Part shown: positions 46,542 to 59,348 of the stretch, piece after piece | How the letters are laid out: each line of letters begins with the position of its first letter | Position numbering within the stretch: the first letter of the stretch is position 1 | Assembly: GCA_025506515.1 (NCBI GenBank) | Contig: CM046443.1 | Location: 44,347,761-44,411,760 of the forward strand | Length of the DNA: 64,000 nt | Source: Flaveria trinervia | Lineage: Eukaryota > Streptophyta > Magnoliopsida > Asterales > Asteraceae | Direction: 5' to 3' | Translations under genes and position numbers: made by a program | Notes under the pieces: generated by a model | The model's input: the letters and a program-made list of their open reading frames with translations, nothing else | The model's database searches: none | What the model was told of the DNA's origin: nothing

Positions 46542-49500
46542 TTATTCTTTGGCAGAAACACCCTCTTGATCAGCTTCAGAGGTAATCATGTAAGCACAGG
46601 CCGGGAAAAGGTTTCTGATCTTTTGATTGGCTAAGTGTGGAAGGGAACTCTGTCTTGGGGAAATTGGACACAGAGTCTTGTCCCAACCATGAAACCTAAT
46701 TCCTATTGATGAGTCTATAAGACTCTCTTGCATAGGCCTCAAGGAGAACAACTTGTTCCTCCTTGGTGAGTTCTTCTGCTTCTCCCTCAAAGAAGAACTC
46801 AAGGCCATAATATTCAGACATATACCTTACTGTCTTCCCATTCTTCAACTCAACAGTTGTGATCTCTCTGTATGCGATTCATCTGGATGAGAGCCTTCTA
46901 GCAACAACTAGAGTTCACTCTTTTGAAGATCTTCAATTCTCTTGTATAACAGCCCCTTCTTGATCATTTTGTTCTCAAGTAGAGATTGAGGGGTTGTCTT
47001 TGAGTTGTGTGCTCTCTTGAACTCTTCTATAATCTCCCAGGGTGAGACTACCATAGCCAGCATAATTGTAGCATTCAAAGTCTTTTTCACTTGGCCATGA
47101 TATCTACTTGGTATGTTCTTCTTGTGTATTCTGGAACTTACCCTGGGGTCTGGCCAAATCCTCACTCTTTCTCTTTGATGTTGGAATGTATGCCTAAGAG
47201 TGTACAACCTCAGAGCTTGTTTCTTCATTGCTTGAATGGATGAGGACTGAGGGAAGTCCTTGTCAACCATTTTGAGAAATTGCTCATCATGCTGCTTTTG
47301 CTGTTCTACTTCTTCAATCTTCACTTTCACCATTTGCATTTGCAAGTCAGGTGTGATCATCTGTTGACTTCTGGGCTCAGGTGTTTTAAGTTTGAGAACA
47401 GCAGATATTGGCAGATTATCTTCATTCTCATCCTCTTCTTCTTCTTCTTCTACCCTCAACACCCTTCTCCTCCTTTTGGGTGTATCACTGGGTGTGGTTT
47501 GAGATGGTTTTTTGGGGTAATGGAATTGGTTTTGTGGGTTGAGTTGTGGGTGGTTTTGGTTTAGGGATAGAATTGGCAGATTTTAGAGATGATTGCTTTG
47601 AGGGTTGTTTTTGAGTGGGAGTATGAGAAGGATGATCTAGCAATTTAGTGGTGAGTTTGGCTTTTGAGAGCTTTGCCATCTCAGTTCTCTTCCCAGCACC
47701 TGCTTCATCCAGTGCTTCGATGATCAACCCTTTGTTGTAGTTTCCAGCAGAACATATTTTCTTGGTTATCTCCAAGATACTGTCTCTGGACCAAGACTTC
47801 ATCTCTATCAATGATCTTCCTAGATATTTGGCAATAAACCTGATCATAATCTCCACCTTTCCTTATCCATCACACTGTAACTAGCCCATCTTGCTTGAAT
47901 TTCATTTATCTCCAGCCTTCTGATCTCAACATCTAAGGTGGCTGTGTCATAACCCTGTCTGAAGAGCTGATCTATTATTTTGTCCATAGATCTGCTGTGA
48001 GCTTCATCAGCTTCTTTGACTAGATCTTCTAAGGACTTTTCTCTATCAGACTTTGACTCAGCACTTCTCTTCCTTTTGTAAGTGATCAGCTGATCTTTTT
48101 GCTCTTTGTCTGTGCTCAGCTCTTGCACTGTGATTAGCTGTTTCTTTGAGATTAGTTCTTGTTCTTTCTCTAACTTCTTTTCTTTTTCCAGTTCTTTCTC
48201 ATCTTCTACTCTCTTGCTTTTCTTTTCTTTCACTACCTTAGACTTAGTAGTCTCCCCCGTTTTGGGTGCATTGGGATCAGGACTTGAAAGGCAGAAAGTG
48301 ACTTGTGAACAACATCATCAAGGAGTGTTTGGAGATTTGAGGAGATCCTCTCATCAATGGCTTTATATACTATCTCAGTGATGATGTGAGTGATGAGAGG
48401 TAAGGATCTTTGAAAGGTTGCAACCCTCTGCTCAGAGGGGTTCTGTCCCTGAGAGGTGGTGCCAAAAGCAGTGGCTGGTGGCTTAGTTAAGTGTATTGGC
48501 TGTGTATTTGGTGAACCTTCAAATGAAGGTGCCATCTGTGGGTTTATTGGGGCAGATGGACTTTTATCCTGAGACATTTTGGCTAGCGGTTCTTTGAGTC
48601 TGCTCACCTCAGTCTCTAGGATTGTGTTATGGGCTAAGACATCAAAGAAAAAGCCCAGGTCATCATCAGTCTTTGCTGAATCATCTGACCTCCTGATTAA
48701 ATCAGGTTGTACATGCCCTGAGTGTAGATCAGTATATGCATGTGCCCCTTGTTCTTGGTTCTGGGGACTTCCTGCCTCTGGACTTTGTCTTTCATTGGCA
48801 GTTGCCTCTGGTGAGGTCTTATATATGTTACCAACTTCATCCTGTTCATTTGCTGAATCAGTAGAAGTGGCAGCCTGACCAGATGTTCTAACCTCCACTT
48901 CTACACTTGGAGATTGAACATTATAACCCCTGTTTTGTGGGTTATCAGCAGCATTTTGGTCCCCCCCTCAATCGTTGAGGTATTCCCAGTGGTAATTGGT
49001 TTTTGGGGAGGGGGTGAGGAATGCAGCTAACTCAACAATTTAGCAACTATAAGGGTTAGGCTTTGAGGGGCGGTTGCATTTGGAGATTGGTCAGAAGAAG
49101 ATTGCACCCGGGGTGAGAGATGCTCTTCAATGGTAACCTTCTCAACTGAGATAGGTTCCAATAATGTGGTATCCCCCAATTTGGTTGCAACAGGATCCTG
49201 TGGAGAGGATACCATTGCGGTTTCAGCTGGTTGAGTCTCTAACATGACTAGGGGTTAGAACCAGTATGTGTTTCCTGTATTGGTGGTACAGGGGCATCCG
49301 CAGGGGACTCATCTCCCTGAGTAGCCTTTTTGGGCTTTTGGGGTTTGGGTTTGGTGGGGACTTTGGATCTAGAGGTGGAGGCTGTGGGTTCCCTCTACTT
49401 GGGTTTGAGCAGCCGGGCAGCCCCTTTGAGAGTAGGGTCAGAGTTGTGCCTGGAGTATACCTCAGCTAAGACAGCTGGAGCAGGACTCCAAGACCAACAA

Positions 49501-50143
49501 GACCTTCAGATTTTAATTGATTTAAAATTATGGCCATCAGAAACCTGGGATGTAGTAGCCATCTATTTGTCATAGGTTTCTGAGCCAGATCCTTAAGTTC
49601 CAGAAACACTATCTCAGAAAAATTTAGAGTTTGTCGTTCAAAGATAGAGTACAATACCTGTTGCCATCTTGAGGACATCTGATCCCATGAAGATGTCTTT
49701 GGCGCAAGGCAGACATTCACCATGTGGAAGATAAGTCTTTCAGCATCATGGAAGTGCTTTTTGAGAATTGTTGTAGCACTTAAGTCTCCTTCATACCCGT
49801 TGTTGATGAAAGAAATATCAATGGTGCCTTTCGGGTATTCTATAATACAGGTGGCATCATGCAAATTTAGGGTTTTACGAATGATGTCAGGGGTGATTAC
49901 CACCTGTTTCTGGTTGACCAATGACTGGAGAGTGATTTGGCTATCATTTTCACCAGTTATTACAGAGACGTTGGTCCAGAATTGGTTTAAGGAATCGGGG
50001 TATATGGTAGGATTCAAAAGAAAGGCGTTTTTGTATTGGGAATCCACCATAAGATCGATGGCATTATCAAATTTGTTCCAAAAGGCCGATTTTGAGAGGT
50101 AGGCAACACAGTTGTGTCTGGGTTTGAGTTTCATGGTCGCCAT
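46542..50143 (-). pseudogene. Element G third ORF, ~1,200 codons, function unknown
   Basis: Start MATMKLKPRHNCVAYLSKSAF at 50143. Residues 1-225 are the conserved N-terminal domain (FLLNPTIYPDSLNQFWTNV, NRWLLHPRFLMAIILNQL). Then a Pro/Thr/Gln-rich region (48900-49465), a second part (48233-48898), a Lys/Glu coiled coil with basic YKRKRSAESK (47844-48233), and a C-terminal region with MVVSPWEIIEEFKRA (about 47040). Pieces lie in different frames, so at least three indels exist. It ends near 46542, 40 bp from the PPT. No membrane segment. Same family as 12869-13055, 26095-27986, 40296-43748 and 61840-62686. Confidence 0.8.
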
Positions 50144-50230
50144 TGTTGAGAGAGAAAAGGATAGAAAAGGGCTAATGAAACGTTCGGCTATAAGTGCAGG
50201 TATTTATAGGTTAAGAAAAGGCTGAAAAGA
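50144..50230 (-). promoter_or_regulatory. Putative core promoter of element G third ORF
   Basis: Minus strand CCTATAAATACC with TATAAATA at 50201-50208, about 60 bp before the third-ORF ATG (50143). The likely start site 25-35 bp downstream leaves a CT-rich 5' UTR of about 30 nt (CTATCCTTTTCTCTCTCAACA before ATG, first 20 bases quoted in spirit). The same CCTATAAATACC core occurs in the LTR of element E. Very good sequence match, function inferred. Confidence 0.65.
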
Positions 50231-50840
50231 AAATGACTGAAAGTGTTGGTGTTGTCATCAGTTGCATGAAAACAACTGAAGACTTGGTTTTAACTATCAA
50301 TCATTTGAAACAACTGAAGACTTGGTTTTGCATCAGTATTTATGAACACTAAAAACCTTGGTTTTGGCTTCAGGTGTATGAAACAACTGAGGACTTGGTG
50401 TTAGTCATCAGTAGTTGTGAAACTACTAAAGACATGGTTTTGTCATCAGTTGTTTAAGGTGAAATAGCAGTTTGTGGAAACGATTGAAGAGAAAATTCTC
50501 ATCAGTATTTTTCGTCAATTCTTAGCTTTTCAGCTGTTTCATACTGTCCTCAACACTTAGTCATCAGACTTTTTAGCTGTTTTTAGTTGTTTCATAGGAC
50601 ATTAGTACTTATATGTTTTTACTGACATCAGTAGTTATAACTACATCAGTAGTTGTAACTGCATCAGTTTCTTTTAACAGAAAGTATAGTACTTTTAAGT
50701 AATTTAGTCTCAGTAGTTATGAATGAAACCAACTGAGAATAAAACTTATCAGTACTTATTTGTGACATGTTTACTAATGGTCATCAGTACTTGTTTACTG
50801 AGATCATCAGTAGTTGTCACTTATTCTAGCTGCAGCATAC
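50231..50840. repeat. Element G internal array of AACAACTGAAGAC / CATCAGTAGTTGT words
   Basis: Four to five copies of GAAACAACTGAAGACTTGG followed by many ATCAGTAGTTGTAACT words, between RNase H and the third ORF. AACAACTGAAGA and CAGTAGTTG words are also the main content of the LTR U3 of this family (G, F, H). Confidence 0.88.
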
Positions 50841-50846
50841 CAAGCC

Positions 50847-52330
50847 TTAACACAAGGTTTGGAAAGTTGAACTATCCAAAGGCTTAGTAAATATATCTGC
50901 AAGCTCATCAGCACTTGGCGCAAACTTTGGATCAATCAGACCTTTTTCAAAACAATCCCTAATAAAATGGTGTCTGATCTCTATATGTTTGGCCCTAGAA
51001 TGCTGGACTGGATTCTTGACAATACACAGAGCTGAAGCACTATCCATTAACAATGGAGTCTTAGTCTCTGTAATGCCATAATCCAATAATTGGTTCTGAA
51101 GCCAGAGTACCTGAGATGTACAACTTGCAGCAGCAGTGGATGTAGCAACAGATGTTTGTTTCTTACTCTGCTAAGAAATCAAATAGTTGCCTAGGAATTG
51201 ACATCCACCAGAAGTTGATTTTCTGGTTAACTTACACCTTGCATAGTCACTATCAGAAAAAGCAACTAATTTGCAAGAGTGTCCAGTGGAATACCAAAGA
51301 CCTAGAGATTGTGTACCTTGCAGATATCTAAAGATCCTCTTGACTGCAATCAAATGAAACTCTTTAGGAGCAGCCTGAAATCTAGCACAAACACAAGTTG
51401 CAAACATAATATCTGGTCTAGAAGCTGTTAAGTACATCAAGGACCCAATCATACATCTGTAAAGTGTTTCATCAATAGCTTTACCTTCTGATCTACATCC
51501 AGTTGTGTGGTGTTGCATATGGGAGTAGAACAGGGCTTACAGTTTTGTAAATCAAACTTATTCAAAAGATTTTTTGTATTTTGACTGATGAATGAAGGTT
51601 CCATCAGCCTTTTGTTTGATTTGCAAGCCTAGAAAGAACTGTAATTCTCCCATTGCACTCATTTCAAACTTTTGTTTCATTAAACTTGTAAAATCATCAC
51701 ACAACTGGGGATCAGAGGATGCAAAAATTATATCATCAACATAAATTTGAACAAGTAGCTTATGCTGATCCACTTTCTTAATAAACAAAGTTTTATCTAT
51801 GGAGCCTCTAGTGAAATTATTTTGAAGAAGAAAATTGAAAAGTGTTTCATACCAGGCTCTAGGAGCTTGCTTCAACCCATAAAGAGCCTTATCAATTATA
51901 CACCCAATCAGGATGTATTGTCCTCAAAACCTGGTGGTTGACACACATGAACCTCTTCTTTTATTTTTCCATATAAAAAAGCACTTTTGACATCCATTTG
52001 AAAAAGTTTAAGATTGTGGAATGCAGCATAGGCTAAGAACAATCTAATTGCCTCCAGTCTCGCTACAGGGGCAAATGTTTCATCATAATCAATACCTTCT
52101 TCTTGTGAAAACCCCTATACAACCAATCTAGCCTTGTTCTTGACAATAAGCCCATTTACATCAGTTTTATTCCAAAAACACCCACTTAGTGCCTATTGCA
52201 CACTTACCTGGGGGTAGAGGAACCAGTTCCCACACTTGCTGCTTTTTGAACTGAAGTAGCTCAAGCTGCATGGCTTCAACCCATCCATTGTCTCTTAAAG
52301 CAACATGATAGTTCTTTAGCTCTAGCTAAC
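50847..52330 (-). pseudogene. Element G RT-RNase H
   Basis: RT in frames 51900-52200 (degraded start), 51558-51875 (QAPRAWYETLFNFLLQ, YVDD at 51732-51743, MGELQFFLGLQI), RNase H in 51171-51518 (GSLMYLTASRPDIM, SDSDYA, TSGGCQFLG) and 50847-51086 (MDSASALCIV, HIEIRHHFIRD, DIFTKPLD). At 51130-51145 the RNase H acidic motif that follows STA is missing by an in-frame deletion of about six residues, so catalysis would be lost. Confidence 0.9.
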
Positions 52331-54109
52331 TGATGAAGAGAGCATAGAACAGAAGTTGGACAATTGACTTCTGGTTGAGAAACCAGCATTGATATCACCA
52401 ATGATTTGAGACATGGGGTGATTCTTCAGCTCTTGGTACACTATAAGATCAGTGCAAGTGTTTACAGCAATAGATGTTGATCCAGACTCTTGAAACCAAG
52501 TATGAGATGGCAATTCAAATGATGTAGAGGAGTCAAAAATCTCATCAGCATTTGTTGTGGATGGTACTGCTGAAGCTACAGGAACATCAAGTTTAGTGGA
52601 CTCAGGCAGTTGATCACTAAACTTGAAAAGGTGAGTACTGATATCATCATCATCTTCAGTACCACCAGGTGGAAGACTTGCTGCAGAAGATGATTTATTC
52701 ACATGATCTGCAACAGCTGGAGGTTGATAAGAACATATTGCAGTATATCCAGATCAAACTACTCCATAGGGTTTTGTGGAATTTATCCTTAGGAGATTCA
52801 TTGAACTTCACATGCAAGGTTTCTTCAACTATCTTTGTTCTGCAGTTGAAGACTCTGTAAGCCTTGCATGTGGATGAATATCCTATAAAATACCCTGCAT
52901 CCACCTTAGGATCAAATTTATGGAGTTGATCCTTTGTGTTGAGAGTGAAACAAGGACACCCAAAGGCTTTGAAGAATGAAATTAGAGGAGCCAAATGATG
53001 TAGAACTTCATATGGAGTCTTTATCAACCTCTGATTTACTAAAACTCTATTCTGCACATAGCAAGCTGTGTTGACAGCTTCAGCCCAAAAGGTCAATGGC
53101 AAACCAGAGTCAGCCAACATGGACCTTCCAGCTTCAATTAGGGTCCTTTTCTTTCTCTCCACTACTCCATTTTGTTCTGGAGTCCTTGGATGCTAAACTG
53201 CCTCTTGATTCCCTTTGAGAGATAAAAATCATCAAGTGTATGGTTTCTGAATTCTGTTCCATTATCACTCCTTATACACTTGACTGATAGGGAATACTGC
53301 TTCTCAACATACAACAAAAAGTTTATAATCGTCTGAGTAACCTCATCCTTTGAATGCAAGAAGAAAGTCCATACAAATCTGGAGTAATCATCCACAATTA
53401 CCAGACAGTATTTCTTCTTTGCCATACTCATCACTCTCACAGGACCAAATAGATCCATGTGTAGTAACTGCAAGCAGGCAGTGGACTTAGGTTCTTCAAT
53501 AGGAGGGAATGAGACTTTGTGTTGTTTCCTTTCAAACAAGCAGTGCAGGTTTCATCACAGTGGAACTCCTTTATTCGTAGACCTCTCACTAAACTATTAT
53601 GGATCAGATGATTCATGTTTTTGAGATTTACATGACCCAGCCTTCTATGCAACAGTTTAGATTCCTGAGGAGAGGCTTTGGAGAACAGGCAAGGATGACC
53701 CTTCAAATCAATCTTCTTTGACAAATCCAGGGCATATACTCTTACAATCCTATTGGCCTTCAGGAGAGTATGTTCCTCTAATACCTTGTCAATCAGCCTC
53801 AGAACTGTGGAAGACAGAATCCTGTAGTTCTGGCTTGTGAAATGTGCAACATGCCCTTTATCACACATCTGACTGACACTCAGTAGATTATACTTGAGAT
53901 TCAACAATGGTTACATCATCAAATCTGATTTCTCCATTAGACACATATCCTTTCCCGATGATGTAACCCTTAGCATCATTTCCAAATGAAACAAATCCCT
54001 TCTTTCCTTGAGAGTAGTCATTAACAAGAGAATTTCTCCCTGTCATATGCATAGATCCTCCATTGTCTACATACCAGGTGCTTCTTTGGCATGCTGAAGA
54101 ACCCTGCAT
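52322..54109 (-). pseudogene. Element G protease and integrase
   Basis: Protease motif reads WYVDNGGSMHMTG (about 54060-54080): Asn stands where Ser or Thr of D-[ST]-G is expected. GAG-pre-integrase LLHRRLGHVNLKNMNHL and TCTACLKG, then integrase HMDLFGPVRV, CIRSDNGTEFRN (second Asp kept) and ERKKRTLIEAG (Glu kept) in two frames split near 53162. GYSSTCKAYRVFN and the linker with PMSQIIGDINAG follow (52322-52702). Frameshifts at about 53530, 53165 and 53900. Confidence 0.9.
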
Positions 54110-55530
54110 TCATCACAAGGAACTAGTTAGGTTTTGAGACCCAAACCTTTTTGGTTTTAGGTCTGTTTTCATCAACAGATTTAACCATAACTTGTTTCTC
54201 ATGATTAACAACTGATGAAGGTGGAGATGGTGATGAAATTATTCCTTGGATTTGGGCTTGGAATACCTTTTCAGTGGTTTGATCATAGGTGCATCTAGTT
54301 GGTTAACTCTCCCCAACAAATGCTGAACCATCATAACAAGTTGTGTCTGATTTGTAGCTAAAGCTTTCAACTATTGTGACATATCAGTACTTGTTTTTGA
54401 TGAGTTCTTGTGACCCACCATTTCCTCCTTGAAATTCACAGACTTAGTCTGATTTTTATCATGAGGAACACTATCAGCTGTTTTATGATAAACCCTATCC
54501 TTCTTTTTGGATTTGGGTGAAGCCTTGGGTTTATCAATTTGGGATGACTGTGGTACAAACTTGGTCTCAAACTCATTTTTCATTTCATCCATCTGCATTT
54601 TAATAAGCTTATCTCTGTTGAGTTTGGAACCCTTTTTGTACCAACATTCATCAAAAAGATGATTGAATTTACCACATAAGTCACATGGCTTATTCTTCAT
54701 CTTGGATTGATCAACTGCTGAAGTGGAAACTACTAAAGGTGTGATCTTTAGTACTTTCCTCCTTTCAGTACTTGTGTTAAGTATAGAAGGATCTGTAACA
54801 ACTAAAGACTTGTTCTTCAGCTGTTCTCTATCCGTCCTGAAAGACAGTATGATAGATTCCTCAACAGTTGTTAATCCTTCTATTTCAGTTGATTTGAAAT
54901 GCTTTTCAGATGTTGTGACTTGCCCTTAGTACTTGAGGTACTTTGAGGGACAACATTTGAAGTACTCAGCTTCATGTGCTTATCAGTAGTTAACCCATCA
55001 GGCAATTGATTTGCTAAGGTATCAACACTGATTTCATCTTCTGATTTTGGGTGATCTCTTGAGGATGATACACATGATGATGTGTTTGGAAATTACTTTC
55101 ACCTTCAGGTTTTACTATTGATTTTGGAGTAAAATCTATAGGTGGTGCAATGTGATTGTAACCTATTCCAAACTTCACATTCGAAGCTGTTTGCTTGCTA
55201 AGAAGCATTTCAAATCCCTTGCAGGATGATACCCAGCAGTCACACTCAACTTGGGTAGCTGCAAGTGTTTCTTTGAGATCTCTGTGGTTCTCAAGAATGA
55301 CCTCAACCTTAGCCTTTTCATCATTTAATTGGCATTTAGCTTATAAATCTCATTATCTTTATCTTTAAGGACAGACTCATACTCAGCTTTTCTTTTGGAA
55401 AGGGTTTGCTCAAGCTCAAGATTTTGATTTATTAAAGCTACATTTGCCTCTCTAATAGAGATAAATGCAGCTATGCAAGATTCAGAACATAGCTTGGCCT
55501 TAGCCTCAAAGGATACCTGGGTTACCTATG
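54110..55530 (-). pseudogene. Element G gag-pol linker with second CCHC knuckle
   Basis: Frame 54371-54700 opens MKNKPCDLCGKFNHLFDECW, a perfect C-x2-C-x4-H-x4-C knuckle with trailing aromatic residues, as in the repeats of A and B but in one copy. Upstream to 55530 are decayed coiled-coil and Ser/Thr-rich sequences (55014-55208 is one piece). Confidence 0.75.
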
Positions 55531-57014
55531 ATCAAGATGCATTGGAGCATGAACCCTCAGTAGATTCCAGGGCCATGAGAGCAAGATTCCCAAAAGGATG
55601 TTTACCACCATGTTGACCATCACTAGCACATAATTGCTCATTACCAGAAAGATCATCTGGTAAACTGCTCCAGTCAATAGCACCAGGGGAAGAAGCTGTG
55701 ATGAGGTTGTGATTGAGATGGTTGAGGCTCAGGTAAGGCTTGAGGTTGTTGTGCAATAGGAACTTGAACTTGATTTGGCTGTGGCATGTAATAGCAGGGA
55801 TATGGATATGGCATTGGACCCTGAGAGACAAAATATGTAGAGATAGAGATTGTGAGTGATGACCAGAACTAGCAGGATGTTGCACTTTGTTTTGTGAACT
55901 ATTGCTTGGAAAAGTCACAAAGGGTGCAGAGGAGTTAGATCCAGTTGATGTACACTCTCTTCCAAAGTGCCCAAGCCTGTGGCATTTATGACACCTCAAC
56001 TTACTCTTGTCAAAACCACTTTGGTTTTACAAAGAGTCCTGGAAATTTCCTACCAGTTCTCTTGTAGAACTTTTGAGATCTGATATTAATCAAGGCCATT
56101 TGGCTCGAATATCCATCTCTTCTAAGTCATCATCAGTAATACCTTTCGAATCATCCATAATGAAGCACAAATTGTCACTATTACAGCCTGAGTGGCTATC
56201 AGCACTAACAATGCATGATCAGAACTGTTTGAAGAGAAATCTATATGCTCATCATAATGGCTTTCTGATGCAGCATATTCTGACTCATGACCAACCAAGG
56301 CAGTGTTCCCTGGTACAAAGTCATCAGTGAGCTTTCCTGATGATGCCAGTTTCCTTTTCTGCTCTATCTCTCTTTCAAATGTAAGCAGTTTCCCATGGTT
56401 TGGTGAGAGATAGGCTTTCCAGATTTGCACTGGAGCGTAGGACAATGGTATATGTGTCCCATCTCTCAGGCAGTGATCTGAGGAATCTGTTGTTCATCTA
56501 GCTATTAGTGTATTCATGTTTGACCATTTTCAGCTCAGAGATCAAACAGGAAAAATGTTCAAACTGTTGAGTCAGTGTCTCACCCTTCCTATGAGAGAAT
56601 GTCTTATATTGTTGGGAAGGATTTCTCTTTTGTTTGCTAAGACCTCATCTGTTCCACCAAATTGTTCTTTCAATGCATTCCAGAGGTCATGAGCAGTTTC
56701 ATGATGCATAAGCCCAGAATAGATTTCATTCGGCAGTGCCATGGCCAGAATTCCATGGGCTTTAGCATCAATCTCAAACAGTTTTCGATCCTCATCTGAG
56801 TATTGTTCCTTCTTCTTCGGAACCATTTGGTTGGTTTCCGATTGTTCACCATAGGCTTGTGTGGACCATGTACCACAGATGTCCAACAACCTGAACTGTT
56901 AACAGACAGGTGATGGAGCATTCTTCGTTGCCATATGTTATACTCAGTCCTAACCAACACCGGAGGCTTGGTTGAGGAGCCAGTATTGTGAGGGTCATTA
57001 GAAGGAGTAGTCAT
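55531..57014 (-). pseudogene. Element G gag
   Basis: Start MTTPSNDPHNTGSSTKPP at 57014. EYNIWQRRMLHHLSVNSSG is the copia gag N-terminus. A one-base deletion near 56850, visible by comparison with element H, moves KKKEQYSDEDRKLFEIDAKA to frame 56572-56889. AHDLWNALKEQFGGTDEV follows. The zinc knuckle CHKCHRLGHFGREC (about 55950-55995) keeps all ligands. Confidence 0.9.
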
Positions 57015-57227
57015 TCTTAGATTCAATCAAATTCAATTAAGTTTTAACCGGTTTAGCGCAAAACACAACAAACTCAATACGAACCAAGAGAAATCTCAAA
57101 GCAAAACCGAAAGCAACAGAAATTCAATCTCTATAACCAATTCTTGCAAATATGCTAATTCGATCAAACTTAAATATCGAAAAAGCAGTTTCAATGATCA
57201 ATTGTTAGATCGATCAATGATTAACCT

Positions 57228-57239
57228 GCTCTGATACCA
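57228..57239 (-). other. Primer-binding site of element G
   Basis: Minus strand TGGTATCAGAGC, two bases from the 5' LTR; exact initiator tRNA-Met pattern. Confidence 0.9.
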
Positions 57240-57241
57240 TT

Positions 57242-58007
57242 TGTTAGGATCAGTGATTTAAGTTTGATTAATTAGAGTAGATTGCAGTGGAATTCGAACA
57301 ATGAATTAGAAAATTTAGCAAGAACTCAATTGATATTCAATGGAATAGTACACAGTTATAGAGAGAGAGAATTCTGCAAAAGGAATATTTCATTCAAATG
57401 CTTTCGTGGTGGCTGAAAGTCACACGTTACAATTAGGTCAACATTCCTTATATGAGGAATGTGACGTCTGCTAATGTCACTTGATAGTGACATCTAACAG
57501 AATTATACAAACAACTGAAACTATGCAAACTACTAAGAATGTTCTCAACAACTGATTACATCTCAGAGAATGCTAAGTACAAGAACATAAAACTACTGAA
57601 CTAAAACTACTGAAACTATAAACTACTGAAAGGTAAATTACAAGTACTGAAAAGGAAAACCATCACAACTACTAAAGTTAATAACTTCAGTTGTTGTGAC
57701 AACTACTGATCACTCTAGTCTTCAGTCTTTGTCTTCAGTCTTTGTTCTTCAGACTTTTATTTTAGACGTTGTCTTCAGCTGATAGCTTCAGACTTTGTCT
57801 TCAGTACTTTACTTTCAGACTTTGTCTTTAGTACTTTACTTTCAGACTTTGTCTTCAGTAGAAATCTTTAGATCTTGTCTTCAGCCTTTGTCTTCAGACC
57901 TTGTAATCAGCTGATGTCTTCAGCTATTGTGATCTTTTTCAGCAGTTGTAATGTCTGTGGGACTTGGAGGTTTTCTGCTCAGGCTCATTGGTTTTATTGG
58001 TCCAACA
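57242..58007 (-). repeat. Element G 5' LTR
   Basis: 766 bp; nearly the same as 45750-46488. A main difference is one extra TTTAGTACTTTACTTTCAGAC-type unit near 57830 (about 27 bp), so unit copy number differs between the two LTRs. Confidence 0.93.
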
Positions 58008-58227
58008 TTTCTGGATCTATTTCAGGTTCTTTGACGTTAAACCCACTTCGTGTTTTTGTGTTTTGCTCAAATCTTGTTACGTGTGTTGTTTATATGTTAA
58101 AATCAAACTCGAAACCACGTTCTTATCACCCTTGCGAATCTGATGATGTCTATTTTGTTTCTGTTAATGTGAAATTCATCAAATTAGGGTTTTTGGTAGC
58201 CTTGGCAGCTGCAGATCTGAAAATCTG

Positions 58228-58560
58228 TGTGAAGACCCGTTCGTGCGATTGGACCATGCTAATGGAGCATTCATGTGATTGGACCATGCTAATGGACCAT
58301 CCGTGCGACTGGACCATGCTAATGGACCATTCGTGTGACTGGACCATGCTAATGGATCATTCGTATGACTGGACCATGCTAATGGACCATTCGTACGACT
58401 AGACCATGCTAATGGACCATTTGTACGACTGGACCATGCGACTGGACCATTCGTATGACTGGAATGCGACTGGACCAGTCTTATAGCAAGTCATGCTACT
58501 GGACTAGTCTTATGTCCAGCCATGCTACTGGACCAGTCTTATGACCAGTCATGCTATATG
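58228..58560. repeat. Element E internal array (GACCATGCTAATGGACCATTCGTGCGACTG)
   Basis: About eight nearly perfect 30-bp units, then shorter CATGCTACTGGACCAGTCTTATG units. Words match the LTR of E (CATGCTAATGGACCAGTCGTG at 45269 and 59496). Open frames over it on both strands are repeat artefacts. The rest of the E interior (58013-59348) has no recognised gene. Confidence 0.93.
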
Positions 58561-59348
58561 AATGAACGGTGTTCCAGACCAAAAAAGGTCTGGAACTACC
58601 TTTTACATAGTTTTGAAGATGAGCGAAGCACATTCACCTTGAGGTTCTTTTATCAAATAAGTTCGATGGATACCCCATTATTTGTTGGATTTCCAGAATA
58701 GGTGATTGTAGTGAGAACACAAAAGAGAGAAAATAAGATGTCAACAGTCAGTGCTGATTTTGTGGGGTAGTCAGGAGCATCTGACTATTTATGGGCCAAC
58801 CAAGTATTATCTATCCACACAGAGAGGATTCCCATTCTTAGGGGGAATCCGTGTATAGAGAAATTGAAGACGCAATAGAAAGTGATGATGTGAGCCGTTT
58901 TTGATGATGAATCTGAGTGCATGCTGATTTGTTTGAGATTGTCAGCTGTGGATTGGAACCTTCTACTTTTTGCCCAATACACCGTGTGAAGACGCCAGGA
59001 GAGCACAATGTTTATATATTGGGATATGCTAAATTTGAGGGGGAATTTCTGAAGGTGATAATGTTAATCAGGTTAGCCTGTGTGTAGATTAAACAATGAA
59101 AAACTGTTGATGTCATTATCTGGAAAAATCAGTCATATGGGTAATCTTGCTGCTATGATGGTGTTCTGCAAAGTAAACGAAAGCTATTGTGCCTAATTCA
59201 TTTTCAGGGATACTGTGGCAACCTGACGGATCAACAACTTTGGCTAATATGGTTTTTCGTTTGATTCTGTTGGAAACCAGAGCAAAGATTGACTGAAGAT
59301 TGTAAGAGGTGTTATCTACTATTCTCAAGCAACGTACAAGGGGGAATT

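Larger units (their letters stand above)
45750..58007 (-). mobile_element. Element G: complete Sirevirus-like copia element, 12.3 kb
   Basis: 5' LTR 57242-58007, 3' LTR 45750-46488, PBS 57228-57239, PPT 46489-46503 (minus strand GGTTCAGGGGGAGTT), TSD TTTCT at 45745-45749 and 58008-58012. Minus-strand order: gag, linker, protease, integrase, RT, RNase H, word array, TATA, third ORF. Inserted 55 bp downstream of the PBS of element E. F and H belong to the same family. Confidence 0.95.

Noticed and set aside
58150..58402. Repetitive protein with a DWTMLM-type unit, or its antisense
   Set aside because: It is the translation of the 30-bp DNA array of element E; open on both strands only because the unit length is a multiple of three.
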